From assembly GCA_040235415.1 (NCBI GenBank), contig JBECKR010000278.1, forward strand, positions 4,146 through 68,145: a stretch of DNA of 64,000 nucleotides, given 5' to 3'. The notes under the pieces are model-generated. The model was not told the DNA's origin and did no database searches. It saw only the letters and a program-made list of their open reading frames with translations. Position 1 is the stretch's first letter; each line of letters begins with the position of its first letter. Positions 48,197 to 57,200 of the stretch are shown piece by piece. The position numbers and the translations under genes are program-made. The DNA comes from JBECKR01 sp040235415. Lineage in GTDB: Bacteria > Acidobacteriota > Polarisedimenticolia > Polarisedimenticolales > Polarisedimenticolaceae.

Positions 48197-48600
48197 TCAA
48201 TCGGGCGACGAACGGCGCTCCACGGTCGACGGCTCCAGGCGTGCGACGACGGCCCGGAACCGGGAATCGTCCCGGAGCGGGACCCACTCGGCGTCCGTCA
48301 GGACGCTGCGATCGATCCAGCCGAGATCGACCGCGCGGGCGGGATGCTCGAGCGCCTCGTCGGTCCGGCCGCGGGAGACGGCCAGGTACGCGAGGTGTTG
48401 GTGCGACGCGCCGACGTGAGGGTGCGCGTCGCCGAGGACACGGGCGTCGATCAACGGTCGATCCGCGAAGTCGGCGTCCAACGCGTCGATCGTCCGGGCG
48501 AGGATGTGCTCGTCCAGCATGTCCAGAGCCAACCCGGCCGAATCCAGGTCGGCGACGAGCGTGCGGAACCGCCCGCCCGCACGCGCGCGCTGAGCCGGGG
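48197..48600 (-). pseudogene. Decayed, internally deleted TPR fragment of a kinase-TPR gene
   Basis: The frame (111 residues from a TTG at 48532, open upstream to about 48600 without a good start) reads IDALDADFADRPLIDARVLG and then DAHPHVGASHQHLAYLAVSR. The first part matches the linker found just after the membrane helix in the kinase-TPR proteins of this window (for example VDAALADRPLVRAGV); the second matches a TPR unit normally hundreds of residues later. The end (VDLGWIDRSVLTDAEWVPLR) is the usual C-terminus of such proteins. A kinase paralogue has apparently lost its kinase domain and most TPRs. Confidence 0.5.
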
Positions 48601-48629
48601 CGGCGGGGGACGACGCTCCCGCCCCCGAC

Positions 48630-48962
48630 CTAGCGGCCGTACCGCCCCGAGCCGTAGGCGCCCTCTCCGTACGTGCGATAGACGACCGGGAGAGGCGTGG
48701 GGCGTTCGGAGGTGCCGGTCTTCGTGTCGAAGTGCGTCGGGCCGTCCGTGCTCGAGACGGCGTTGTGCTCGACGCCGCCGCCGGTCGCGGCTTGCGGCTC
48801 GAGCCTGGAAGACGTCGACGTGTTCGACGGCACCGCGGGCTCGGGGGCGCTCGAACCGCTCCCCGCCGCGCCGGCGATCACCAGGCCCACGCCGAGGAGG
48901 ACGGCCCCCGCGGTCGCGCACGCCCGTCTCCTCGATCGTCGCGTCGGCCGGTCCGTCGTCAC
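48630..48962 (-). CDS. Small exported protein with tandem YG C-terminal tail
   Basis: This 110-residue protein has a GTG start that overlaps the stop of the beta-helix gene (GTGA at 48959-48962), so it is translationally coupled. An Arg-rich N-terminus (RPTRRSRRR) and hydrophobic stretch (about 15-34) look like a signal or anchor. The middle is Ser/Thr/Pro-rich. The C-terminus ends YGEGAYGSGRYGR, a repeated Y-G-x-G-x-Y-G pattern shared with the small protein at the head of the same operon. The shared tail may be a sorting, assembly or modification signal. I know of no named family for it. Confidence 0.6.
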   Translation of the reverse strand: MTTDRPTRRSRRRACATAGAVLLGVGLVIAGAAGSGSSAPEPAVPSNTSTSSRLEPQAATGGGVEHNAVSSTDGPTHFDTKTGTSERPTPLPVVYRTYGEGAYGSGRYGR

Positions 48963-50176
48963 AGGCCCACCACCCGAAACGTCCCGTCGTCGATCTTGGT
49001 GACACCGCCCAGGACCGGCAATCCGTTCCGATTGATGAAGTTCGTCGCGATGTTCTGGAACGTGTTCGTCGCGATCACGGTGCCCCGGACCTCGGGGTCC
49101 CCCGTCCCGTCCGGGAGGAACAGCATCCCCTGGTTACAGTCCATGAACGTGTTCCCGTCGAACGACACCTCCCGGGAGTAGCTCGCGGAACCGTTCTTGA
49201 AATGATGGAAGAAGCCGTTGCGGCAGTTGCGGACGAAGTTGCCGGAGACCCTGGCTCTGGCCGCGTAGTCGAAGAACAGGATGCCCGACACCCAGCCGCC
49301 GCGACCGTCGAGATGGTTTTCGGCGACGATCACGTCCTCGGTCTCGCCGACCGTGATTCCCTCCAAGCTCTCCGTTCCCGATCCGGCCAGCCGATTCCCC
49401 ACGACGGTGTAGCCCCGGCAAGGTCCGTCGCCGATGATCCCGACACCGAGGGGACAGCCATCGACCGTGTTGTTCGCGATCACGATGTCCTCGTGCGCCG
49501 CCGCCCCGCCGTCCGCCGTGAAGCCCAAGGCGCCGTGTCCGTTGGACCCGACGACGGTCACGTTCTCGCAGTGGTTGCCGAGGATGCGAACGTGGCGGCA
49601 CGCGTTCTCGGGCAGGTCCCCGGTCTTGTTCAACCGCACGGCCGAGTAGTCGACGTCCTGGAAACCGTTCCCGATCACCGTGACGTCCCGGCACCCGGAC
49701 AGCTGGAACCCCAGGTTGCAGCCGCGCACCGACATGCTCCGGAGCGAGATCGCTCGACCGTTCGTCACCTGAAGGCAACTGAACGCGGTGACGTCCGAGA
49801 ACGAGAGGTCCCGCACGGTCAACCCGTCGCCGTTGTCGAAGCGGAATCCCCGGGTACGGACCTCGGAAAGGCCGCGGCCGTCTCCGAACAGATGCAGGCC
49901 GGACCCCTGAAGGTCGGAAACGACGCGATCGGCCAGGTGATACGTTCCGGCGGGAGCGTACACCGGCCGGGGCGTGGCGGCGGCCGCCGCGAGCGCCGCC
50001 GAGAAGGCGGGGGAATCGTCGGTGGTCCCGTCCCCCGCGGCGCCGAAATCGCGGACGTTGTGGACCGCGACGTGGGACTTCAACGCGCCGTTCTCTCGGT
50101 GCGCGACGCGCAGGAACTCGTTGAGCACGTCGCCCCACCCGCCGGCGTCGGCGCCGGGAACCGGAAGACGCGGCAT
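48959..50176 (-). CDS. Pectate-lyase-like right-handed beta-helix protein
   Basis: This 405-residue protein has no signal peptide. The N-terminus has the LPVPGADAGGWGDVLNEFL segment and an NGALK element, seen in phage tail-fibre-like and surface beta-helix proteins, followed by the classic NVRDFGAAGDGTTDDSPAF motif that opens pectate-lyase-3/glycoside-hydrolase-28-type helices. Parallel beta-helix repeats (VTVIGNGF, VRILGNHCENV, DIVIANNTVDG, VIVAENHLDG) fill the rest. A polysaccharide-binding or lyase role is possible, but no catalytic set can be assigned. It starts five bases after the small YG-tail gene and ends inside the start of the second one. Confidence 0.8.
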   Translation of the reverse strand: MPRLPVPGADAGGWGDVLNEFLRVAHRENGALKSHVAVHNVRDFGAAGDGTTDDSPAFSAALAAAAATPRPVYAPAGTYHLADRVVSDLQGSGLHLFGDGRGLSEVRTRGFRFDNGDGLTVRDLSFSDVTAFSCLQVTNGRAISLRSMSVRGCNLGFQLSGCRDVTVIGNGFQDVDYSAVRLNKTGDLPENACRHVRILGNHCENVTVVGSNGHGALGFTADGGAAAHEDIVIANNTVDGCPLGVGIIGDGPCRGYTVVGNRLAGSGTESLEGITVGETEDVIVAENHLDGRGGWVSGILFFDYAARARVSGNFVRNCRNGFFHHFKNGSASYSREVSFDGNTFMDCNQGMLFLPDGTGDPEVRGTVIATNTFQNIATNFINRNGLPVLGGVTKIDDGTFRVVGL

Positions 50177-50181
50177 GATCG

Positions 50182-50355
50182 CTATCCCCCGTAGGATCCG
50201 TTGCCGTAGCCTCGACCCTGCTCCTTCGGCGCCGGACGGGGTCGAGCCACCGCCGCGACGGCTCCGAAAAGCACGACTCGCAGTCCCCGACGGAGGAACT
50301 CCGCCCGCGAGACCGGGACGGCTTCCGCGTCCGCTCGTTCCTTTCTGTTTGCCAT
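50182..50355 (-). CDS. 57-residue leader-like peptide with YGxGxYG tail
   Basis: This 57-residue protein has an ATG at 50355 with a G-run (GGGGGG) ideally placed upstream. The N-terminus is hydrophilic, then SRAEFLRRGLRVVLFGAVAA resembles a Tat-type signal lacking the second Arg of the twin motif (R-A instead of R-R). The C-terminus is GRGYGNGSYGG. It heads a tight operon with the beta-helix protein and a second small protein with the same type of tail. It could be a secreted or modified peptide, or a small membrane anchor. Too short for database-style recognition; the coding call rests on the ribosome-binding site, operon position and the shared motif. Confidence 0.6.
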   Translation of the reverse strand: MANRKERADAEAVPVSRAEFLRRGLRVVLFGAVAAVARPRPAPKEQGRGYGNGSYGG

Positions 50356-50403
50356 TTTCCCCCCCTCGGCCCGTCGTGTGAACGTGCCCACAGGGCGCGA
50401 CGT

Positions 50404-50409
50404 TGTCAA
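50404..50409 (-). promoter_or_regulatory. Candidate -35 element upstream of the YG-tail operon
   Basis: On the minus strand this reads TTGACA inside CGCTTGACAAC, the same block found at the promoter candidate near 44455. No good -10 is visible at 16-18 bases, so the promoter call is tentative. Confidence 0.25.
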
Positions 50410-50521
50410 GCGCGATGTGGGGCTCGCGTCATGGGGCAGGATGGGCGATGCCTCGCCGGGACGGGGCGAGACGAAACCCCGGCCCGAGCGCTCGCAGCCC
50501 GGCGTTCGAGGTCGTCTGGAA

Positions 50522-51088
50522 TCATTCACCCGGGGTTTCGCGTCCGATCTGGGATCCCACCCATGCCCGGATGAACGTCCAAGATCGATAGGCGCTGGTC
50601 CGTGAGATGCCGAGAATCCCTGCCGCTTCTTCCACGGAAAGGCCCGCGAAATAGCGGAGCTTGAGAAGCTCTCCGGCGCCGCGGTCGCGCGCCGAGAGGC
50701 GTTCCATGATCTCGTCGACGAGGAGCAGGTCTTCGGGCGGCGCGGCGACCGCCTCCGCCTGAAGCAGGTCCACGCGCTTGAAGTTCCCGCCACGCTTGAC
50801 CGCGCGCTTTCGGCGCGCCTGCTCGATCAAGATGCGGCGCATGGCCTCGGCGGCCGCGACGAAGAAGTGCGCTCGGCTGTTCCAATGCTGAACCTTCTCG
50901 GCGTCCACCAGGCGTAGATAGGCCTCGTGCACCAGCGCGGTCGGTTGAAGGGTTTGGCCCGGCTTTTCTTTCGCGAGCTTCGACGCGGCGAGCCTGCGCA
51001 GCTCGTCGTACACCAGAGGCAAGAGCCGGTCCGCGGCGTGCGGGTCGCCCTGCTCGAGCGCTTGAAGGATGCGGGTGACGTCGCTCAA
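50522..51088 (-). CDS. ECF-like RNA polymerase sigma factor
   Basis: This 188-residue protein is of the same TIGR02999-like group as the sigma factor at 13.5 kb: region 2 contains LVYDELRRLAASKLA, TALVHEAYLRL and RAHFFVAAAEAMRRIL; region 4 contains LLKLRYFAGLSVEEAAGIL and SRTSAYRSW. The start is a TTG at 51088 preceded by GGGAGA; the same TTGAGCGAC start context is used by the kinase at 13530. It begins nine bases after the stop of the kinase-TPR gene, so kinase and sigma form one unit, here with the kinase first. It is followed by the YG-tail/beta-helix operon, a plausible regulatory target. Confidence 0.88.
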   Translation of the reverse strand: MSDVTRILQALEQGDPHAADRLLPLVYDELRRLAASKLAKEKPGQTLQPTALVHEAYLRLVDAEKVQHWNSRAHFFVAAAEAMRRILIEQARRKRAVKRGGNFKRVDLLQAEAVAAPPEDLLLVDEIMERLSARDRGAGELLKLRYFAGLSVEEAAGILGISRTSAYRSWTFIRAWVGSQIGRETPGE

Positions 51089-51097
51089 AGGGTCTCC

Positions 51098-53980
51098 CTA
51101 TCGTCCGCCGTTCCTCATGAGCGCGTCGGCTTCCGCACGGAACCGCTCGAGCTCGGGACCCGGCGCGGGTCCCGCCGCCATCGCATCGGCGGCCTTCTTG
51201 TACCAGGATCGGGCCTCGTCGCGGTCGCCGCTGCGCCAGTGGGCCATCGCAAGGAACAGGAAGTCGTTGGCGTCACCGCCCCGACGCAGCTCCATCGACT
51301 TGCGCAGACTCCTGATCGCGTCCGGCCATTTCCCGAGGCGGTACTCCGCGACGCCGATCGTATTCCAGGCGTTGCCGTTGTCGGGGGTTCGGGCCACGAC
51401 CGCGCGCGCGATATCCAGGGCGCGGGCGGGGTCCCGAACCTCGAGCGTCGGAGAGGTCGCCAAGATCCAGGCCACGTTGTTGGCGAACTCGAGGGTGGCC
51501 GGGTGGCTCGGGCCCAACGCGCGGCGGTAGCCGTCGAGCGCCCCCTCGTAGAGCGCTTTCGCTTCCTTCGCGCGGCCGTCGTCGACGTCCAGGTCCGCGA
51601 GAGCGGCCATGATCCGGAAGGTGTCAGGATGATCCTTGCCGAGCGCTTTCCGCTGCGAGGCGAGGGCCTCCTCGAAGAGCGCCCGAGACGGCCCGTTCCT
51701 CCCGAGTCGGTGCAGAACGATTCCCAGCCCCATCATCGACCGGATCGTGTCCGTGTGCGCCGTACCCAGGACCCGGCGCTGAACCTCCAGGACCCGCTCG
51801 TATCCGACCCGAGCTTCCTCGTTCCTTCCGGCAGCCGCGTCGAGCTCGGCGAGGTTGTACATCGTGACGAGCGTCGCGGCGTGTTCCGGTCCCAGGGTCT
51901 TCTTTTTCGCCTCCAACTCCTCGACGTAGAGCCTCCGAGCCTCGTCGAGCCGGTGCTGCAAGCGGAATACCACCGCCAGGTTACCCATCGCGACGAGGGT
52001 GCGGACGTGGGTGTCGCCGAACTTCTTCCGGCAGGTGGCGAGAAGCTCCTCATCGAGCTTTCGAGCGTTCTCGTATCGACGCTGGGCGCTGTAGATCCTC
52101 GCGAGATTCCCTTTGGCGATGAGCGTCGAGTCGGCGTCCGCGCCGAGGGCCCGTTCCGCCAGAGGGACCGTCTCCTCCACGAGCTTTCGCCCATCCTCCG
52201 TGCGTCCCATGGCGAGGAGGACGTTCGTCAGGTTGTTCATGGCACGGATCGCGTCGGGACTCGACGGCCCGACCGTGGCGCGGAGCCCCGCGAGCACCTC
52301 CTGCTGCATCCTCGCCGCTTCCGCCAGATGGCCCTCACGGAAGATCAGCACCGCGAGGTTGCCTCGCGCGGCAAGCGTGTCGCGATACGTGGCGCCGCGC
52401 ACCGACTCGTAGATCTCGACCGACTTCCTCAGGTGGGTCTCGGCAGCGGAGTAGTCGCTGAGGGAGGTATAGGCCGCGCCGATGGTGTTGTGCACCCCTG
52501 CCCGAACGAGGGGCCGGTCCGCCAGCGCCGCGTCCACCCGCCGGCCGGCCCGATCGAGGACGGTGCGCAGCTTCAGATCCCGGTCGCCGCCGCTTCCCGT
52601 GTTCGCGCTCGCCAAGAGATCGTTCTGGAGGAAGTTGTTGATCGCCTGCGCGACCTCCGCCTGCTCCTTCGCCGCTGCCTCGGCCCCCGTGGCCCGGATC
52701 GCGAGCCACGTCGATACGACCGCAGCCACGAGGAGCACGGCCACGAAGGCCGCCGCGGTGGCGACCCCCCGCCTGTACTTGAGCGCGAGCTTGCGGAATC
52801 GGTAGTAGCGCGAGGGAGAGCTGGCGTCGACCGGCTCACCCGAGAGGTAGCGCTCCAGGTCTCGTGCCAAGCCGTCGGCGGTCTCGTAACGACGATTCCG
52901 GTCTTTCTCGAGACAGCGCATCACGATCCAGTCGAGCTCCCCGCGAACCAGCCCGCTGAGCCGCTTCGGCTCGGTGCCGCGGTTCGCGGAGATCGCGCGG
53001 ATCTCCTCCGTCGTCTCCAGTCGCGTGCTCGGCGCCGGAGGCTCCTCCTCTCGTATCAATCGGAGGATCTCCAGGTTCGCCGACCGTTTCAGCCTCTCCG
53101 GCAGGATCGGCGTCGTCCCCGTGAGCAGCTCGTACAGGAGCACCCCGAGCCCGTAGACGTCGCTTCGGGTATCGACGTCGAGCTGATTCAGCTCCGCCTG
53201 CTCGGGACTCATGTACTCGAGCGTGCCGACGATCGCGCCGAATCCGGTGACCAGCGTCTTCTCGGTCAGAGGCTGGCGGACGGCCTTGGCGATGCCGAAG
53301 TCGATCACCTTGGGCACGGGCACGCCGTCGTACAGCGCGACGAGGACGTTCGAGGGCTTCACGTCCCGATGGATCACCCCCTTCTGATGGGCGTGCTGGA
53401 TCGCGTTGCAGACGGGGATGCACAGCCGGAGCCGTTCTTCGGGAGCCAACCGACGATCGTCGCAGAACTGCGTGATGGGGACGCCGCGGATCAGTTCCAT
53501 CACGAAGTACGGCTGTCCCCACTCGGTCGAGCCCGCATCCAGGACTTTCGCGATGTTCGGGTGATCCATCAGCGCGAGCGCCTGCCGCTCGGCTTCGAAT
53601 CGAGCGAGGACCTGCTTCGAGTCCATCCCGGGCTTCACGAGCTTGAGAGCCACACGCCGCTGGATCGGCTCGACTTGCTCCGCCATGAAGACCGAACCCA
53701 TGCCGCCGTCGCCGATCAGCTCGACGAGCTTGTAGGGCCCGACCTTCTTTCCGATCCAGTCGCCCGGCGCGAGGCCGGCGGAGGGGAACCGATCGTCGCG
53801 AGACGGCGTCACGCCTGAGCGCCCCTCCGCAACGTGGGCGTCGAGGAGCAGTTCGACCTCCACCCGCAACGCCGGGTCCCCACCGCAAGCTCGATCGAGG
53901 AACGCCGGCCAGGCCTCCGGGGCGTGCTGCTCGACGGCTTCGAGGAATATCTCGCGCAACTTGTCGAACTCGTTGCTCAC
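51098..53980 (-). CDS. Membrane Ser/Thr protein kinase with long TPR domain
   Basis: This 960-residue protein has a GTG start at 53980. The N-terminus carries the ACGGDPALRVEVELLLDAH helix typical of this kinase class. The kinase domain (about 83-370) has GDGGMG (90-95), Lys113, HRDVKPSN (Asp206) and DFG (Asp227), and GTLEYMSPEQA. A transmembrane helix lies at about 403-426. Around 12 TPR units of the kinesin-light-chain type follow (VGPSSPDAIRAMNNLTNVLL, LGPEHAATLVTMYNLAEL and others), ending in a generic TPR tail. It is co-transcribed with the sigma factor downstream. The likely role is to couple an envelope signal to sigma-factor activity. Confidence 0.9.
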   Translation of the reverse strand: MSNEFDKLREIFLEAVEQHAPEAWPAFLDRACGGDPALRVEVELLLDAHVAEGRSGVTPSRDDRFPSAGLAPGDWIGKKVGPYKLVELIGDGGMGSVFMAEQVEPIQRRVALKLVKPGMDSKQVLARFEAERQALALMDHPNIAKVLDAGSTEWGQPYFVMELIRGVPITQFCDDRRLAPEERLRLCIPVCNAIQHAHQKGVIHRDVKPSNVLVALYDGVPVPKVIDFGIAKAVRQPLTEKTLVTGFGAIVGTLEYMSPEQAELNQLDVDTRSDVYGLGVLLYELLTGTTPILPERLKRSANLEILRLIREEEPPAPSTRLETTEEIRAISANRGTEPKRLSGLVRGELDWIVMRCLEKDRNRRYETADGLARDLERYLSGEPVDASSPSRYYRFRKLALKYRRGVATAAAFVAVLLVAAVVSTWLAIRATGAEAAAKEQAEVAQAINNFLQNDLLASANTGSGGDRDLKLRTVLDRAGRRVDAALADRPLVRAGVHNTIGAAYTSLSDYSAAETHLRKSVEIYESVRGATYRDTLAARGNLAVLIFREGHLAEAARMQQEVLAGLRATVGPSSPDAIRAMNNLTNVLLAMGRTEDGRKLVEETVPLAERALGADADSTLIAKGNLARIYSAQRRYENARKLDEELLATCRKKFGDTHVRTLVAMGNLAVVFRLQHRLDEARRLYVEELEAKKKTLGPEHAATLVTMYNLAELDAAAGRNEEARVGYERVLEVQRRVLGTAHTDTIRSMMGLGIVLHRLGRNGPSRALFEEALASQRKALGKDHPDTFRIMAALADLDVDDGRAKEAKALYEGALDGYRRALGPSHPATLEFANNVAWILATSPTLEVRDPARALDIARAVVARTPDNGNAWNTIGVAEYRLGKWPDAIRSLRKSMELRRGGDANDFLFLAMAHWRSGDRDEARSWYKKAADAMAAGPAPGPELERFRAEADALMRNGGR

Positions 53981-54208
53981 GACGTCCCGGCTCCCGTCCC
54001 GATCTCTCCCTCAAAGTGCGCAGAACCCGGTCGCGGCGTCCCGCCGAGCGGTCTTCGATCGCCGCCCGATCGCGGCGAACAGTTTCTCATGGGACGATCG
54101 AGCTCGCGTTTTCGCACGATCGGTCGACGGAGGGGAGCCGCCGCCGCGGAGCGAGCCGGCGGAGTTCCGAATCCCGATGCCGTTCGGCCGGGGAGGGAGG
54201 ATCGAGTC
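53981..54208. other. Divergent intergenic region
   Basis: This spacer lies between the kinase-TPR gene (minus) and the Kelch protein gene (plus). Apart from the ribosome-binding site GGGAGG (54195-54200), I see no clear promoter element. Confidence 0.35.
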
Positions 54209-57200
54209 ATGAATCTCGGGAATTCGATCCGCATCGGCGGAATCGCGTTGCTGGTCGTGCTGAACCTGCCCGCCGTCACTCGGGCAGGCGGGTCGACTCC
54301 GACGAGGGAACAGCGGATCGCGGGCCAGAAGGCCGCCGAGGCGGTCTATTGGAAGCACCGGCTCTGGCCGGCCCAGAACCGCGGCCCGAAGCCCGAGCTC
54401 GACGCGGTGCTCCCCGCGGCGGTGATCGAGAGCCGGGTCGACGACGCGGCGAGGAAGTCGAACGCGCTGGAGATCTTCTGGAACCGGCCGATCACCTCCC
54501 GGCAGCTCGACGCGGAGGTCCGCCGCATGGCGCGGGAGAGCCGCGCCCCCGACGTTCTCCGGGAGCTGTTCGACGCCCTGGGAGACGATTCCGCGCTCGT
54601 CGCCGAAGTCCTCGCGAGGCCGGCGCTGGCGGACACGCTTCTCAGGCGGTGGTACCGGACGGACGAGCGCCTCGGCGTCGCCGCCGAGGGCGGGGCGAAG
54701 CAACCGTTCGAGGTCTGGTGGTCGGAGACCGCTCCCTCGATTCCGACCTCGCTACGCTCGGATCCGGGAGCCGCTTCGGCGGAGACCGCCCCGGCCGTCA
54801 CCGCCGCTCCGTGCTCGCCGGATACCTGGACGTCGACGCGTTTCCTGCCGGCGGCGCGCGCCGGGCACGTGAGCGTGTGGACCGGATCGGAGGTCCTGGT
54901 GTGGGGCGCCATTACCTATGCCGACGGGAGCATTCCGGGAGGACGCTACGACCCCGCGACCGACAGCTGGCGAACGCTTTCCTCCGTCAACCAGCCCCAC
55001 AACCGTACGAAGATGACGGCGGTCTGGACCGGAACCGAGATGGTCGTGTGGGGCGGGTTCGGGGACATGGGAACCGCCCCCGACCTCGAGTCGGGCGGGC
55101 GCTACGACCCGCAGACCGACTCCTGGCGGCCGACCTCGATCGCACCCGGGGTGCCGGCGCCGCGGGACGAGCACTCGGCCGTTTGGACCGGGAGCGTGAT
55201 GATCGTATGGGGCGGGGACAGCTACGGTTCCCCGACGAATACGGGCGCGCGCTACGACCCCGTCGCGGATTCGTGGCAGCCGACCTCCACCGCCGGCGCT
55301 CCCACCGCACGTTCCGGTCACGACGCGGTCTGGACCGGATCCCGGATGGTGGTGTGGGGCGGAGGTACGACGACCGGAGGCCGGTACGATCCTTCGACCG
55401 ACACCTGGACGGCGACATCCACGCTCGATGCCCCCGAGGCGCGCGTCGACGACACGGCGGTCTGGACAGGATCGAGGATGGTGGTATGGGGCGGGTGCGG
55501 TGCCGCGAGCGGCTGCTTCACGCGGCTCGACACCGGAGGCCTCTACGACCCGGTCGCGGACTCCTGGTCCCCGACGACGACCACGGGAGGGCCCGGCGCC
55601 CGATACCTGCACTCGGCGGTCTGGACCGGCTCGCGGATGATCGCGTGGGGCGGCTGCGTCGACACCGAGTGCAGCACGCAAACGTTCACCGGCGGAAGCT
55701 TCGACCCGGTCGCCAACGCTTGGAGCCCCGTCGCGACGGCGAACGGCCCGTCGGCGCGGGCGAGCCAATCCGCGGTCTGGACCGGCAGCGAAATGATCGT
55801 TTGGGGAGGGTGCTACGGCGGGCAATGCCAGCTCGTCCTGAACAGCGGCGGCCGGTACGACCCGTCGAGCGACTCGTGGGTGCCCACCAGTATCGAAGAC
55901 GGGCCCACCGCACGCTTGAACCACTCCGCCGTGTGGACCGGGTCCGAGATGATCGTCTGGGGTGGATTCGACGCCATCGGCCAGACCTATACGGGCAAAC
56001 GGTACGATCCGGCGACCGATCATTGGGTGGCGACGAACTTCATCGGCTCGCCGCTCGCGCGCGATCAGCACACCGCCGTGTGGACGGGAACCGAGATGAT
56101 CGTGTGGGGGGGGCAGGTTCAGGGAATCGGCGCCGCCAACAGCGGCGGCCGGTACGACCCGACGACGGACACCTGGATCGACACGACCTTCACGGGCGCC
56201 CCCTCCGCGAGGCAAGACCACGACGCCGTTTGGACCGGATCGAGGATGATCGTGTGGGGCGGATGCGCGTTCAACAGCCTCTGCGACGCCGTCGTCGGCG
56301 ACGGGGGGCGCTACGATCCGTCGACCGACTCGTGGCAGCCGATGTCGACGGTCGACGCCCCGTCTCCGCGGTCGGCGTTCCCGGCGGTGTGGTCGGGCCA
56401 GGAGATGATCGTGTGGGGTGGTCGGCTGGGTGATCTGAGCCCGGTGGCCACCGGCGCGCGCTACGACCCGAGTTCCGATACCTGGTCCCCGATGGCGGTC
56501 GCCGGGGCGCCGTCCGCTCGCTTCTCGCACGCCGGGGTCTGGGACGGCTCCGGGCTGATCGTCTGGGCGGGCCGGGACGGCGAAAGCGCGCTCGGCGACG
56601 GCGCGCGTTACGACCCCGTCTCCGACTCGTGGACGCCGATCTCCGCCGCGGGCGCACCGCAGCCGCGCACCGCGCACAGCTATGTGTGGACGGGTGACCG
56701 TCTGGTCGTGTGGGGAGGTTGCCCGACGCCCGGTTGCGACGCACCGTTGTTCACGGGCGGACAATACGTCCCGGCATCCGACACCTGGACGGCGACCGGC
56801 ACCCTCTCGAACGCGCCGTTCGATCGATACGACCACACCGCCGTGTGGGCGGGAACCCGCATGCTCGTGTGGGGCGGGTGGCATACCGTCAACGGAACTC
56901 AGACCAACACCGGCGCCGCGTACTGTCCCGGAGGCGGCGGCTCCGCGACGTGGGAACCGTCGGCGCCCTCGGCCATGACGGCCTCCGCCGTTTCGTCGAG
57001 CCGCGTCGATCTGTCCTGGGTGGACAACTCGATCGACGAGTCGGGATTCAAGATCGACCGCTGCACCGGCGACCTCTCCACCTGCGACTCCAACCCCGTT
57101 CAGTACTGGGCGTGGCTCGGGAACGTCGGCGCGAACGTCACGTCCTTCAGCGACATGACGCGGCTGCCCACGACGACCTACAGCTATCGCGTCCGTGCCA

